Positions 1 through 8,995 of a DNA stretch of 64,000 nt are shown one piece after another. Made by a program: the position numbers and the translations under genes. Location of the stretch: contig NZ_JBFOKR010000004.1 in assembly GCF_047246645.1 (NCBI RefSeq), positions 62,001-126,000 on the forward strand, read 5' to 3'. This stretch comes from Ferdinandcohnia sp047246645 (GTDB lineage: Bacteria > Bacillota > Bacilli > Bacillales > Bacillaceae_L). The notes below the pieces were generated by a model. It was not told where the DNA came from. It was given only the letters and a program-made list of their open reading frames with translations, and ran no database searches. Numbering within the stretch: position 1 is the stretch's first letter; each line of letters opens with the position of its first letter.

Positions 1-749
1 TTGGTGATCGTCCATTTGTTGGACTTGAAAACTACATAACTGTTTTAAAAGATCCAATCTTTTGGAGAGTGTTAGTAAACACATTAATTATTGGTGGAGG
101 AATTTTACTAATTGGATTCGCCTTTCCAATTCTTATAGCTATTTCATTAAATGAAGTGATACGTGCTTCCTTTAAGAAGTTTACTCAAATGGTCATTTAT
201 GTTCCTCATTTATTCTCATGGGTTGTAGTAGGTGGGATATGGATATATATCCTTTCTCCAGACGGAGGGCTTGTTAATGAGATTATAAAAGCAGCTGGAG
301 GAGAACCGGTCCATTTCTTTACTCAAGAAAAGTTTGCCCGTCCTTTAATGATCTTATCTGCAATTTGGAAGGACATGGGGTATACCTGTATTCTTTATTT
401 GGCTGCGATTGTCGGAGTTAATCCTTCTTTATATGAAGCAGCAAGAATAGATGGTGCATCTCGTTGGCACGAAATCAAACATATTATGTTACCGTCTTTA
501 GTTCCAACGATGAAGGTTGTATTTCTATTAAACTTATTAGGTGTATTAAAGATATTTGATCAAATTTTTGTTATGCGTAACCCAGCTATTACACGAGAAG
601 TAGATGTATTAATGACATACACCTATGAAAAAGGAATACTCGAGTTTCAAATGGGTGTAGCAACAGCAGCGTCATTCCTGGTTATCCTAGTAACCTTAAT
701 TCTGACTCTCGTTGCTAGAAGATTAACGCGATTCGATGAGGAGGTATAG
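1..749 (+). CDS. Sugar ABC transporter permease, LplB-like (5' end outside window)
   Basis: Inner-membrane permease of a carbohydrate (CUT1-type) ABC importer. The reading frame is open from base 3, and the first visible residues (GDRPFVGLENY) belong to the usual N-terminal half of this family, so the true start lies left of the window. Several hydrophobic spans are visible, and the EAA loop that contacts the ATPase is present as EAARIDGASRWHEIKHIMLP. The next permease starts 3 bp downstream. No ATPase gene follows, so a shared MsmX-type ATPase encoded elsewhere is likely. The substrate cannot be read from the sequence; a binding protein presumably lies just upstream of the window. Confidence 0.93.
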   Translation, partial: GDRPFVGLENYITVLKDPIFWRVLVNTLIIGGGILLIGFAFPILIAISLNEVIRASFKKFTQMVIYVPHLFSWVVVGGIWIYILSPDGGLVNEIIKAAGGEPVHFFTQEKFARPLMILSAIWKDMGYTCILYLAAIVGVNPSLYEAARIDGASRWHEIKHIMLPSLVPTMKVVFLLNLLGVLKIFDQIFVMRNPAITREVDVLMTYTYEKGILEFQMGVATAASFLVILVTLILTLVARRLTRFDEEV

Positions 750-752
750 AAG

Positions 753-1619
753 ATGCAGAAATGGAGCCATTGGAGTTGGCAGAGAAGATTATTTTACGTG
801 TTTAATACGATCTTTCTATTGCTACTAGTTCTAACGATGATTATCCCTTTATTAAATACAATAACCGTTTCGTTATCTTCGAATATCGAATCGATGAAGC
901 CTGGAATAAAGTTATTCCCTACTGAAATAAGTTTCGAAGGCTATGAAACTATTTGGAAAAAGATGGAGTTATGGAGACCTTTTGCCAACAACGTTTATGT
1001 TACTGTGGTGGGAACAGTAATCCATGTGTTTTTATCTGCAATGGCAGGATATGTATTAATTCAAAGAGGCTTGCCAGGTAAGAAATTAATGCTAACACTA
1101 ATCATGTTAACCATGATGATTCCTGGAGAAGCAATCATGATTCCTCTTTACGTAGTAAATAAAGATTTAGGATTATTAAATACATTATCTTCATTAATCA
1201 TTCATGGGTTGGTTTCTGGTTTTAGTGTTCTCTTAATGCGAAACTTTTTCTTGTCTGTACCATACAGTTTAGCTGAGTCCGCTAAAATGGATGGAGCAGG
1301 AGATTTCAGAGTCTTCGTGCAAATCTATCTGCCCTTAGCAAAACCGGGACTTGCAACAGTTACATTATTTGAATTTGTCAGCCGTTGGAATCACTTCACG
1401 TCAGCACTACTTTATATCAACGATGATACGAAATATACGTTACAGCTCGCACTACGTTCGATTATTTTAACATCAGATGCTACGTCTAGTAGTGATTTTA
1501 TGACAGCAAATGTTCGGATGGCAGGTATTGTAATTGCGCTAATACCGCTATTAATCATTTATCCATTTGTACAAAAGTACTTTGTTAAAGGAATTATGCT
1601 GGGTTCAACAAAAGAATAG
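753..1619 (+). CDS. Sugar ABC transporter permease, LplC/YtcP-like
   Basis: Second membrane subunit of the same CUT1-type importer, 288 aa, which is normal for this family. About six membrane spans are visible, and the EAA-type loop reads ESAKMDGAGDFRVFVQIYLP. The ATG at 753 follows GAGGAGGT at a normal distance and lies only 3 bp after the upstream permease, so the two are cotranscribed and translationally close. LplC-type subunits usually serve complex oligosaccharides, and the downstream genes (PHP hydrolase, GDPD, GH38-like) suggest the cargo is a glycoconjugate or phosphodiester rather than a simple sugar. That last point is inference. Confidence 0.93.
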   Translation: MQKWSHWSWQRRLFYVFNTIFLLLLVLTMIIPLLNTITVSLSSNIESMKPGIKLFPTEISFEGYETIWKKMELWRPFANNVYVTVVGTVIHVFLSAMAGYVLIQRGLPGKKLMLTLIMLTMMIPGEAIMIPLYVVNKDLGLLNTLSSLIIHGLVSGFSVLLMRNFFLSVPYSLAESAKMDGAGDFRVFVQIYLPLAKPGLATVTLFEFVSRWNHFTSALLYINDDTKYTLQLALRSIILTSDATSSSDFMTANVRMAGIVIALIPLLIIYPFVQKYFVKGIMLGSTKE

Positions 1620-1643
1620 CATCCATATTAGGAGGTAAAGGAC

Positions 1644-2927
1644 ATGGGAAATATACTTGCTACTTCGAAGTCAGAAATTGTTTCAAGGTTTATCTCACGC
1701 GAAGAAGAAGGACTCTATATCGAAGTTCCTTTTACAGTTCCCGAAGGGGTAGAGCAAATTCATGTAAAAATGGAAGTTATACATGCAGGAGTCGCTACTA
1801 GTATTATCGATTTGGGAGTGCAAGATCAATATCGAGTACGCGGCTGGAGTGGTGGTGCACGCACGGAGTTTTTTATTCATCAGGCAAAAGCTACTCCTGG
1901 TTATTTACATGGTGAGATTGAAGCGGGACAATGGGCAGTTATTCTTGGAAGCTATAAGGTAGCAGAAAAAGGGTGTTCTGTAAATCTAACGATTGAATAC
2001 GCCTTGGAAACGCACCGTTGGTTAAAAGGTGATCTTCATACACACAGTGTACATAGTGATGGAAAGTTTACCCTTCGGGAAAAAGCAGACCTTGTGGAAA
2101 GTCTTGGCTTAGACTTTGTAGGTTTAACGGATCATAATGCAGCAAGTCAAAATGAGGCATACCCACGTGATACAAATACACTGTTTATTCCGGGCATGGA
2201 ACTAACCACGAATAAGGGTCATCTGAATTTTTATGGAGTAAAGGATCCTGTAAAGGATTTTCGTGTAAACAATATGGAAGATCTGCATAGCCGAATTAAA
2301 GAAGCTCGTGAGCATGGTGCCTATGTTTCCTTAAATCATCCGTACTGTCCGAATACAGGTTGGAGATTAGATTGGAATTTTGATTATGATTGGGTAGAAG
2401 TTTGGAACGGCCCTTGGAGAGAAGATAATCAGGATGCTGTTAACTGGTGGCATGAACAGCTTGTTGCAGGAAGAAGACTAGTTGCTGTTGGCGGAAGTGA
2501 TGCTCATAATGCGCAGCAACTTTATGTAAAGCATGGAATGCCAACGAATTGGGTATACAGCAAAGCATTAACAAGCCAAGAAATATTAAAAACCATTGAT
2601 AAAGGTCATGTGGTATTAACCTATTCACCAGAAGGACCATTTATTGACCTAACCTGCGGAGATAGCATGGTCGGGGATGTATGTGAAAAAGCAGATGAAA
2701 TGATTGAATTAAAAGTCAATGATGTTCAGTATAGCGATATTGTCAAAATCATTTCAAATAAAGGCATTGAAAAAGAAATTATGATTGAAGAAGGTCAAGA
2801 TCAACTAGCACAAACATGGGAAGTTAATGGTTGTTCTTTTTATAGAGTAGAAGTGTGGCGCTATTTTCCTGAAGTCAAAAAGCGATTGATGGCAGCATTG
2901 TGTAACCCGATCTATTTTACGAATTAG
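1644..2927 (+). CDS. PHP-domain metallohydrolase, CehA/McbA family, with N-terminal beta domain
   Basis: A predicted cytoplasmic metal-dependent hydrolase, 427 aa. Residues 1-125 form a beta-rich domain containing the motif GQWAVIL. The PHP domain begins near residue 128 with GDLHTHSVHSDG, whose His-x-His is a metal ligand pair. It continues with GLTDHN, GMELTT, LNHPY and GGSDAH, which carry the remaining ligands expected of the CehA/McbA group. Known members hydrolyse esters, carbamates or phosphoesters, so the reaction here is open. The start follows AGGAGG with good spacing. The same two domains occur as two separate genes at 35731 and 36192, which argues that the N-terminal domain is a functional partner of the hydrolase. 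Confidence 0.88.
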   Translation: MGNILATSKSEIVSRFISREEEGLYIEVPFTVPEGVEQIHVKMEVIHAGVATSIIDLGVQDQYRVRGWSGGARTEFFIHQAKATPGYLHGEIEAGQWAVILGSYKVAEKGCSVNLTIEYALETHRWLKGDLHTHSVHSDGKFTLREKADLVESLGLDFVGLTDHNAASQNEAYPRDTNTLFIPGMELTTNKGHLNFYGVKDPVKDFRVNNMEDLHSRIKEAREHGAYVSLNHPYCPNTGWRLDWNFDYDWVEVWNGPWREDNQDAVNWWHEQLVAGRRLVAVGGSDAHNAQQLYVKHGMPTNWVYSKALTSQEILKTIDKGHVVLTYSPEGPFIDLTCGDSMVGDVCEKADEMIELKVNDVQYSDIVKIISNKGIEKEIMIEEGQDQLAQTWEVNGCSFYRVEVWRYFPEVKKRLMAALCNPIYFTN

Positions 2928-3119
2928 TTTCTCGGTATATTAATAAAAATAAGTTGAAATAAATTTAACTTCAACGAAACAGACGCAACTTTAAGGTGAA
3001 GCTCATTTTTAGAGTGTAGTGATTCATTGAAACACACACTTCTAGGATGGTTATTATCAAGGGTAGCAATTTGAATCTGAACGTAAATAAGGGTGACTTA
3101 TTACTATAAATAAAAGAAG

Positions 3120-3902
3120 GTGAAGAAAATCACAAGCATTTTCAAGGGTAACCACACCAGTTATATCGGAGCGCATCGTGGAGCTTCAACTTACTGTCCT
3201 GAAAATACAATGTCTGCTTTTAAAAAGGCTGTAGAACTGAAGGCAGATATGCTTGAACTAGATGTTCAGTTAACAAAAGATGGGGAAGTCATTGTATACC
3301 ATGACTTTTTCCTTAATAAGCGAACAAACGGAGAAGGGTATGTTCATCAACAATCGCTAGCAGACATTCGGAAGTTGGATGCAGGTTCGTGGTTTTCTGA
3401 GGAATTTGCAGGCGAGAGAATTCCAACCTTCGAGGAAGTATTAGCATGGTCAAAGGACAAAATTTGGATCAATATTGAACTAAAACAACTTGAGCATTTG
3501 CACGAACCACTTGCCAAGAAGGTTGTAGAGCTAGTTGAGCATTACCGGATGGAGGATCAGGTACAAGTTATGTCGTTCAACCACGCTTCTTTAGTGGAAG
3601 CAAGGAGATACAATAAAAAGGTGTTATGTGGAGCAATTAGTGCATCAAGACTTATAAATCCAATTGAATATTTACGATCCATTCAAGCACAAATATTGAA
3701 CGTACCTATCATTCACTTGTCTCCTAGTCTAGTAGAGTCATTACATAATCATGGATTTTATGTCCACGGTAGTATGAGTGATGACCCATTTGTCTGGAGG
3801 ACTATTTTAGAGTGGGGAATTGATGCAATGGATACGAATTTTCCTGACGTTATGATTGAGGAAAGGGCGAAATTTTATGCAGAGAGGGGGATTCACAAAT
3901 GA
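3120..3902 (+). CDS. Glycerophosphodiester phosphodiesterase (GDPD family)
   Basis: Predicted to hydrolyse glycerophosphodiesters to glycerol phosphate and an alcohol. It is 260 aa with no signal peptide, so it should act in the cytoplasm. GDPD signatures are clear: GAHRGAS with the catalytic His-Arg near residues 19-20, PENT, ELDVQLTKDGE and VYHD, followed by the conserved INIELK. The stop overlaps the next ATG (ATGA). The start is uncertain. The GTG at 3120 is the first codon after an in-frame stop and sits inside the only good Shine-Dalgarno-like stretch (AGAAGGTGA, 3115-3123). That stretch is better spaced for the ATC at 3129. The family is secure; the first residues are not. Confidence 0.9.
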   Translation: MKKITSIFKGNHTSYIGAHRGASTYCPENTMSAFKKAVELKADMLELDVQLTKDGEVIVYHDFFLNKRTNGEGYVHQQSLADIRKLDAGSWFSEEFAGERIPTFEEVLAWSKDKIWINIELKQLEHLHEPLAKKVVELVEHYRMEDQVQVMSFNHASLVEARRYNKKVLCGAISASRLINPIEYLRSIQAQILNVPIIHLSPSLVESLHNHGFYVHGSMSDDPFVWRTILEWGIDAMDTNFPDVMIEERAKFYAERGIHK

Positions 3903-4867
3903 ACTACCTTACCATTAGAGGAGTAATTGATCATAAATCTGTTGAGAAAAAGGTATCCCGATTAATCATGGGAACCGCAGGCTTCTTTCGATTAGAGAGC
4001 AGGGAACATGCTTTTTCAATCATGGATGAGTTTGTAAATGTTGGTGGGAATACGTTTGATTCTGCTCATCAGTATATTGATAGTGAGGTTATCTTAGGAG
4101 AATGGCTTGAACAAAGAAATATCCGCAGCCAAGTACATATTATTACAAAAGGTGCTCATCCGGATGATCCCGAGCCAGGGCCACGTGTGAAACCAAAGAC
4201 GATTACCAAGGATATTACCGAAAGCTTAGAAAGATTACGAACAGATTATATTGATTTTTACGCATTACATCGAGACGACGAAAATGTTGAGGTTGGACCT
4301 ATTATCGAAGTCTTAAATGAGCATCTTGCCGCAGGCAGATTGCATGCAATCGGTGCATCAAACTGGAAGCACGAGAGAATTCAAGCGGCAAATGAGTACG
4401 CTGCTAAGCATGGCCTTGTTGGGTTTACATTCAGCAGCCCTAATTTAAGTCTAGCGAAATGTAATGTGCCTAGATGGCCAGGATGTGTATCAGTCAATGA
4501 GGAAATCTCTAATTGGCATGTTGGAAATCAGTTTCCGTTGTTATCATGGTCCTCACAAGCAGGTGGGTTCTTTAGTGGCCGTTTTTCACCTGATAATAGA
4601 GAAGATGAAGAATTTGCGCAGGTTTATTACAGTGATGAGAATTGGGAGCGTTACAAGCGTGCCCAAAAACTTGCCGAAATCAAGGGTGCCACAGCTATTG
4701 AAATTGCACTTGCGTATGTACTGAATCAACCATATCCGACCGGTGCAATCATTGGACCTGAAAAGGTGGAGGAATTACGATCTTCTATTAAAGGTTCAAA
4801 TATCCAATTATCTGCTGAAGATATGAATTATCTTAATATAGTAGAAGACACCGTAAGTAATAAGTAA
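3899..4867 (+). CDS. Aldo/keto reductase, copy 1
   Basis: NAD(P)-dependent oxidoreductase of the aldo/keto reductase superfamily, 322 aa. The catalytic tetrad can be placed: Asp54 and Tyr59 in TFDSAHQY, Lys84 in TKG and His124 in YALHRDD. It overlaps the GDPD gene by 4 bp and is followed by the isomerase gene at 4906. A close paralogue lies at 33928, again directly before a paralogous isomerase, so reductase plus isomerase behaves as a two-gene module. In sugar pathways such pairs can interconvert keto- and hydroxy-sugars; the substrate here is unknown. The motif SLAKCNVPRWPGC is shared by both copies. Confidence 0.9.
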   Translation: MNYLTIRGVIDHKSVEKKVSRLIMGTAGFFRLESREHAFSIMDEFVNVGGNTFDSAHQYIDSEVILGEWLEQRNIRSQVHIITKGAHPDDPEPGPRVKPKTITKDITESLERLRTDYIDFYALHRDDENVEVGPIIEVLNEHLAAGRLHAIGASNWKHERIQAANEYAAKHGLVGFTFSSPNLSLAKCNVPRWPGCVSVNEEISNWHVGNQFPLLSWSSQAGGFFSGRFSPDNREDEEFAQVYYSDENWERYKRAQKLAEIKGATAIEIALAYVLNQPYPTGAIIGPEKVEELRSSIKGSNIQLSAEDMNYLNIVEDTVSNK

Positions 4868-4905
4868 TCTTTTACAAATACTCTACTTGAAAAGGAGTAG
4901 GAAAA

Positions 4906-5664
4906 ATGAAACATAAATTTGCGGCTCAATTATATACGTTGCGCAATGAAATTAGTAAGGACTTTCCAGGTGTTTTACGAGAATTGAAGAAAATGGGCTG
5001 GGAAGCAGTTCAAATTGATGGTTTATATAATTATTCTCCCGAAGAAATTGCAGATGTTTTAAAAGAGACTGGCTTGAAAACTGCGGGAATGCACATCAGT
5101 TTAGATCGAATGAACAATGAATTAGAGAATGTATTAAAAGAAGCAGATTTGTTTGAAACAACAGACTTTTTCTGTCACTACTTAGAGGAAGATATGCAAA
5201 ATCTTGAAGGGTACCTAAAAGCAAAGCATGACTTAATAGAAGTTTCGAAAAAGGCAAAAGGCTACCGAGTAGGCTACCATAATCATGATTTTGAATTCAA
5301 AACAAAAATTGATGGCAAATATGCATTAGAGTATATTGCGGAAGAACAGGATGGAATCTCTATCTATCCAGAGGTTGATACGTATTGGGTAAAAAAGGCC
5401 GGTGTTGACCCGTTACGTTTTATAAAAAAGTTCCCAAATCGCATTCCTATTTTACATTTAAAAGATATGACGAATGATGATCGTGAATATTTCGCTGAAA
5501 TAGGTACGGGGTCCATTGATTTTGAACCAATTCTTGAGTGGGGCGAGCAAAACGGAGTAGAGTACTACTGTGTTGAACAGGACTTTTGTCCGGGAAACCC
5601 TTTAGACAGCTTAGAACTTAGCTTAACAAATCTTATTAAAATCTCAGAAAAAGTGAAACTATAA
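4906..5664 (+). CDS. Sugar phosphate isomerase/epimerase (xylose-isomerase-like TIM barrel), copy 1
   Basis: TIM-barrel isomerase/epimerase of the AP endonuclease 2/xylose isomerase-like superfamily, 252 aa. Expected metal ligands lie in GYHNHDFEF, PEVDTYWV, LHLKDM and VEQDFCPG. It starts after AAAGGAGTAGG with normal spacing. The protein is nearly identical along its whole length to the product of 34928; both are 252 aa with identical motifs. The family includes IolE-, IolH- and IolI-like enzymes, and no iolI or iolH is present in the iol operon of this window, so an inosose-isomerase-like role is possible but unproven. Confidence 0.9.
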   Translation: MKHKFAAQLYTLRNEISKDFPGVLRELKKMGWEAVQIDGLYNYSPEEIADVLKETGLKTAGMHISLDRMNNELENVLKEADLFETTDFFCHYLEEDMQNLEGYLKAKHDLIEVSKKAKGYRVGYHNHDFEFKTKIDGKYALEYIAEEQDGISIYPEVDTYWVKKAGVDPLRFIKKFPNRIPILHLKDMTNDDREYFAEIGTGSIDFEPILEWGEQNGVEYYCVEQDFCPGNPLDSLELSLTNLIKISEKVKL

Positions 5665-5691
5665 GACGCAGACTAGGTGGTGAATAGCAGC

Positions 5692-7800
5692 GTGAACGAT
5701 ATTGAAGTGGTTCATGTCATCTTCAAAACGCATTTAGACATTGGATTTACAGATTTAGCGGAAAATGTCACAGAGCAATATATCAAATCATATATACCAA
5801 AAGCTATTGAACTAGCAGAAAATCTGGAACAAGAAGACACAACAGCGGGTTTCTTATGGACAACAGGCTCTTGGTTAATTCATGAGTACTTAAAGCAAGC
5901 AGACCAGGAAGCATTCAAAAGGATGACAGAAGCCATAAACAAAGGCTACATCTCATGGCACGGTCTACCTTTTACAACACATACAGAACTGATTGACGCA
6001 TCGCTCTTTCAGTATGGTATTTCGATTTCAAAGAGATTAGACGAGAAATTTGGAAAGAAAACTATCTCAGCTAAAATGACAGATGTACCGGGCCACACAA
6101 AGGCCATGATCCCCTATTTAGCAGCGGCTGGTATTGAATATATTCATTTTGGAGTAAATCCCGCATCAAAGGTTCCGTCTGTACCGAACATTTTTGTATG
6201 GAGAGGGAAAGACGGTTCAGAGGTTATCGTGAACTATGCGGATAACTATGGGGATGTTTTACGAATTGATGGATTAAAAGAGGTCATGGTTTTTGCACAT
6301 ACGGGTGATAATTGTGGGCCACCGTCCATTGAAGATATTAAAACAGAGTTTGCTAGCTTGCAAACGAAGTTTCCAAACGCAGTTATTAAGGCATCAACGA
6401 TGGATCAGTTCGCAGCGAAACTACAGGATCATAAGCATAACTTACCGGTAGTCCACGAGGAAATTGGTGACTCTTGGATTCATGGTGTAGCAACAGACCC
6501 GAAAAAAGTAGCATACTATCGTGAACTTCTACGCCTTCGAAACAAATGGATTACTCAAGGAGAGCTGGACGTAACAAGTGAGGAACATATAAGATTTTCA
6601 GACTGGTTATTGTTAATTCCTGAGCATACATGGGGCTTAGATGAGAAGAAGTATTTGAATGACTACAAACATTATGCAAAGCGTGATTTTAAAGCTGCAC
6701 GTTCAAGGAATACCATTTCAGAGGATTCAGTTCCTGAGAAGTACAGTTACATCGGTTCATTTGCCATGAATGAGTTTGATAGTTTATCAGAACAATTATT
6801 TACTACTTCATGGAATGATAGAAGCTATGAATTGTTTGAAAGCTCCTGGAAGGAACAACGTTCATATATTGAAAAAGCAATTTCTGCTTTATCTGAAGAA
6901 CGTCAAAAAGAAGCCCGGCATGCACTTGCTTTGTTGGATCCGCAAAAGAAAGAAAGTGGGAGCAACCTCTTACAAATAAACACTCTGTATTCACTTGGAG
7001 CATTTAAGGTTATGTTTGCAGATGATGGGTCGATTTCTTCTCTAATAGATAGTAAGGGGAAGGAATGGTCAAATAACCAAAACCGTCTTGGCGTCTTTTC
7101 ATACGAAAGCTTTGGCGTAGAAAACTTTATGCGCTGGTTCCATGAATATGTTGAAAACACTAGCCAAACTCACAGTTGGTCAGATGCAGATCAAGGAAAG
7201 CCAGGAATGGAGCTTGTTGTTCCTATGCCAAGACATCAGGTCTATAAACCTTCAGTTGTTTCCATTAGTAAACGGGAAACGGAGGAGAACGTAGTTGTCC
7301 TTGTGGAACTTGTAATGTCAGAGCATGCTGTTACGGAATATGGTTCTCCTAGAAAATTGACGATTGAATATACTTTTGCTAGGTATAGTGAGACATTAGA
7401 TGTTGAACTTCAATGGTTTGAAAAGGATGCCAATCGTTTACCTGAAGCAATGTGGTTCTCCTTTGGATTACAAGTAGACAATCCTAACTGTTGGAAACTT
7501 GAAAAAATGGGGGAGCGCTTATCTCCACTAGAAGTCGTCAAAAACGGGAACCGAAACTTACATGCTGTTGATAAAGGTGTCTACTACAACGGTGCAGATG
7601 GAGAAATTGTTCTTGAAACGAAGGATTCGCCACTTGTTTCACCTGGTGAAAAACGATTATTACAGTTCGACAATAGCTTTGCATCTTTGGAGGGTGGTAT
7701 CCACTTCAACATTTACAACAACATTTGGGGCACAAACTTCCCTATGTGGTATGAAGAAGATGGGAAGAGTCGTTTTAGATTAAATTTAAAATCCTTCTAA
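5692..7800 (+). CDS. DUF5054/GH38-like glycoside hydrolase
   Basis: Large cytoplasmic protein of about 702 aa resembling DUF5054 proteins, which are related to family 38 alpha-mannosidases. Near the N-terminus HLDIGFTD gives the His-x-Asp metal motif, and TDVPGHTKAM about 130 residues in carries the Asp expected at the nucleophile position. EHTWGLDE further on is also GH38-like. The C-terminal half is beta-rich, as in this superfamily. No signal peptide is visible. GTG codons occur at 5677, 5680 and 5692; only the last is spaced correctly behind AGGTGGTG (5675-5682). It is the last gene of the operon and is followed by a strong terminator. Mannosidase activity is a family-level guess. Confidence 0.8.
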   Translation: MNDIEVVHVIFKTHLDIGFTDLAENVTEQYIKSYIPKAIELAENLEQEDTTAGFLWTTGSWLIHEYLKQADQEAFKRMTEAINKGYISWHGLPFTTHTELIDASLFQYGISISKRLDEKFGKKTISAKMTDVPGHTKAMIPYLAAAGIEYIHFGVNPASKVPSVPNIFVWRGKDGSEVIVNYADNYGDVLRIDGLKEVMVFAHTGDNCGPPSIEDIKTEFASLQTKFPNAVIKASTMDQFAAKLQDHKHNLPVVHEEIGDSWIHGVATDPKKVAYYRELLRLRNKWITQGELDVTSEEHIRFSDWLLLIPEHTWGLDEKKYLNDYKHYAKRDFKAARSRNTISEDSVPEKYSYIGSFAMNEFDSLSEQLFTTSWNDRSYELFESSWKEQRSYIEKAISALSEERQKEARHALALLDPQKKESGSNLLQINTLYSLGAFKVMFADDGSISSLIDSKGKEWSNNQNRLGVFSYESFGVENFMRWFHEYVENTSQTHSWSDADQGKPGMELVVPMPRHQVYKPSVVSISKRETEENVVVLVELVMSEHAVTEYGSPRKLTIEYTFARYSETLDVELQWFEKDANRLPEAMWFSFGLQVDNPNCWKLEKMGERLSPLEVVKNGNRNLHAVDKGVYYNGADGEIVLETKDSPLVSPGEKRLLQFDNSFASLEGGIHFNIYNNIWGTNFPMWYEEDGKSRFRLNLKSF

Positions 7801-7815
7801 AGTGCTGAGGCAACA

Positions 7816-7857
7816 AAGAGGTGTGGGGAAAAATCCTCACACCTCTTGTTTTTTTTT
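7816..7857 (+). terminator. Rho-independent terminator of the left operon
   Basis: A 13-bp stem (7816-7828 with 7835-7847, one G-T pair) with a six-base A/T loop, followed by a run of T residues to 7857. It ends the 1-7800 operon. It also overlaps the stop codon of the convergent gene at 7856. Confidence 0.93.
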
Positions 7858-8719
7858 ACCAAGGAGTAACAGGTACAGAAGGATTTGGGTCATTTTCTAG
7901 TAGAAACTTCTGAAGTCCTGCTAAATCGTCTGAGTTGAGTAAGTCAACTCCAGCATCTAATAAAACCTTCCATAGTGCCTCGCGGGCAGGTGTATCACTG
8001 TCTGGTGTAGCCCAGAAACGTACTTCCTGACCATTAGAATGTGCAGTAGAAACGATATATTCTAATTTTTCCTTTTCAGCTTGAGGCATTTCGCCTTCAC
8101 CTTTCCATGTGAAATGTTTTGTCCAGTTATCACTGATTACCGGAATAAACTCATGCGAATCCCCTTGCCCAAGATCAGTCATGCGTCCATCATAAGCTGC
8201 ATAACGTACAGTTTGGTTTTCCATATATTCACGTGGGCGATTACCTGAAATATATACGGACACAGCTCCAGGCTTCACACCAGATGGTAAAAATCTTGTA
8301 AGTATATTTTGATATTCACGTAGTTGGTCGTGAATAGCACGGTATGTAGCTTCATCTTCTGACTTAATATCAATCCACAGGATGAAGTCATGCTCATAAC
8401 CTGGTTGAACAGAACCTTTATTTGCTTTCACTTGCTCTTTTAATGGTTTAAGATAGAGTGACTCAAGAGTACGCTCAGGATTAATGTCCTCGTAATCATG
8501 TGCAACTAGTAATTCGCCATCAACAAGCCATACATCAGCTTCCGCACTAGTAAATCCGTGGTCTAGAGCATCAAATAATGGACGGTCATGCTCATAGTCA
8601 TTATGAGCGTGAGCTCTAGCCAGAGGAGTAAGTTCTTCTTGGCTGGAAACGTTTCCAAAAACGGTCGAAACAGGACTAAAAACTAAAAGAAAGACTAACA
8701 TTAACAAATACTTTTTCAC
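7856..8719 (-). CDS. Secreted PI-PLC/glycerophosphodiesterase-like protein
   Basis: Predicted secreted phosphodiesterase-like protein, 287 aa. Residues 1-23 form a Sec signal peptide (Lys-rich start, hydrophobic core, cleavage around VFG). The mature part opens with ARAHAHNDYEHDRP and continues with SAEADVWLVDGELLVAHD and LWIDIKSED, which match the phosphatidylinositol-specific PLC/GDPD TIM-barrel superfamily, in a subgroup with a variant active site (HAHND in place of HRG). The GTG start follows GGAGGG. It is monocistronic and convergent with the left operon. It may release phospho-head groups from lipids or teichoic acids outside the cell; the substrate is unproven. Confidence 0.85.
   Translation of the reverse strand: MKKYLLMLVFLLVFSPVSTVFGNVSSQEELTPLARAHAHNDYEHDRPLFDALDHGFTSAEADVWLVDGELLVAHDYEDINPERTLESLYLKPLKEQVKANKGSVQPGYEHDFILWIDIKSEDEATYRAIHDQLREYQNILTRFLPSGVKPGAVSVYISGNRPREYMENQTVRYAAYDGRMTDLGQGDSHEFIPVISDNWTKHFTWKGEGEMPQAEKEKLEYIVSTAHSNGQEVRFWATPDSDTPAREALWKVLLDAGVDLLNSDDLAGLQKFLLENDPNPSVPVTPW
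8644..8657. promoter_or_regulatory. Perfect palindrome TGGAAACGTTTCCA inside the secreted PLC-like gene
   Basis: This 14-bp perfect palindrome lies about 60-75 bp inside the coding region of the minus-strand gene. It fits a CcpA cre site and also contains the core of the LacI-type operators at 24824-24847 (GGGAACGTTTCC and GGTAACGTTTCC). A roadblock role is plausible for either protein. Confidence 0.5.
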
Positions 8720-8965
8720 TTAATTCCCTCCAGCAAAATATATTTTAAATCTACTTTCCCTACTTTATTTATCAATCCTCCTTTTTATATAAAATATTTA
8801 GCGAGTCGAAATTATCTTAACATTCTGTATTTTAAAGAGTAAATGATTAAATTCTCCTATTGTTTTGACAGATTATTAGGTGATGCTGGGTATATCCGCC
8901 TATTAAATGTCTAGTTATGTAGAATAGTGTAAAATTCCGGCTTGACGGGGTACTGTAATACAAAA

Positions 8966-8992
8966 AAACAGGTCTTACACAAAGACCTGTTT
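8966..8992 (-). terminator. Terminator of the DUF624 gene
   Basis: Perfect 11-bp stem (8966-8976 with 8982-8992) and a five-base loop. On the minus strand the stem is followed by a T run. It lies directly after the stop codon of the gene at 8996. The rest of 8720-8965 carries no gene I can support and presumably holds the promoter of the PLC-like gene. Confidence 0.88.
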
Positions 8993-8995
8993 ACC

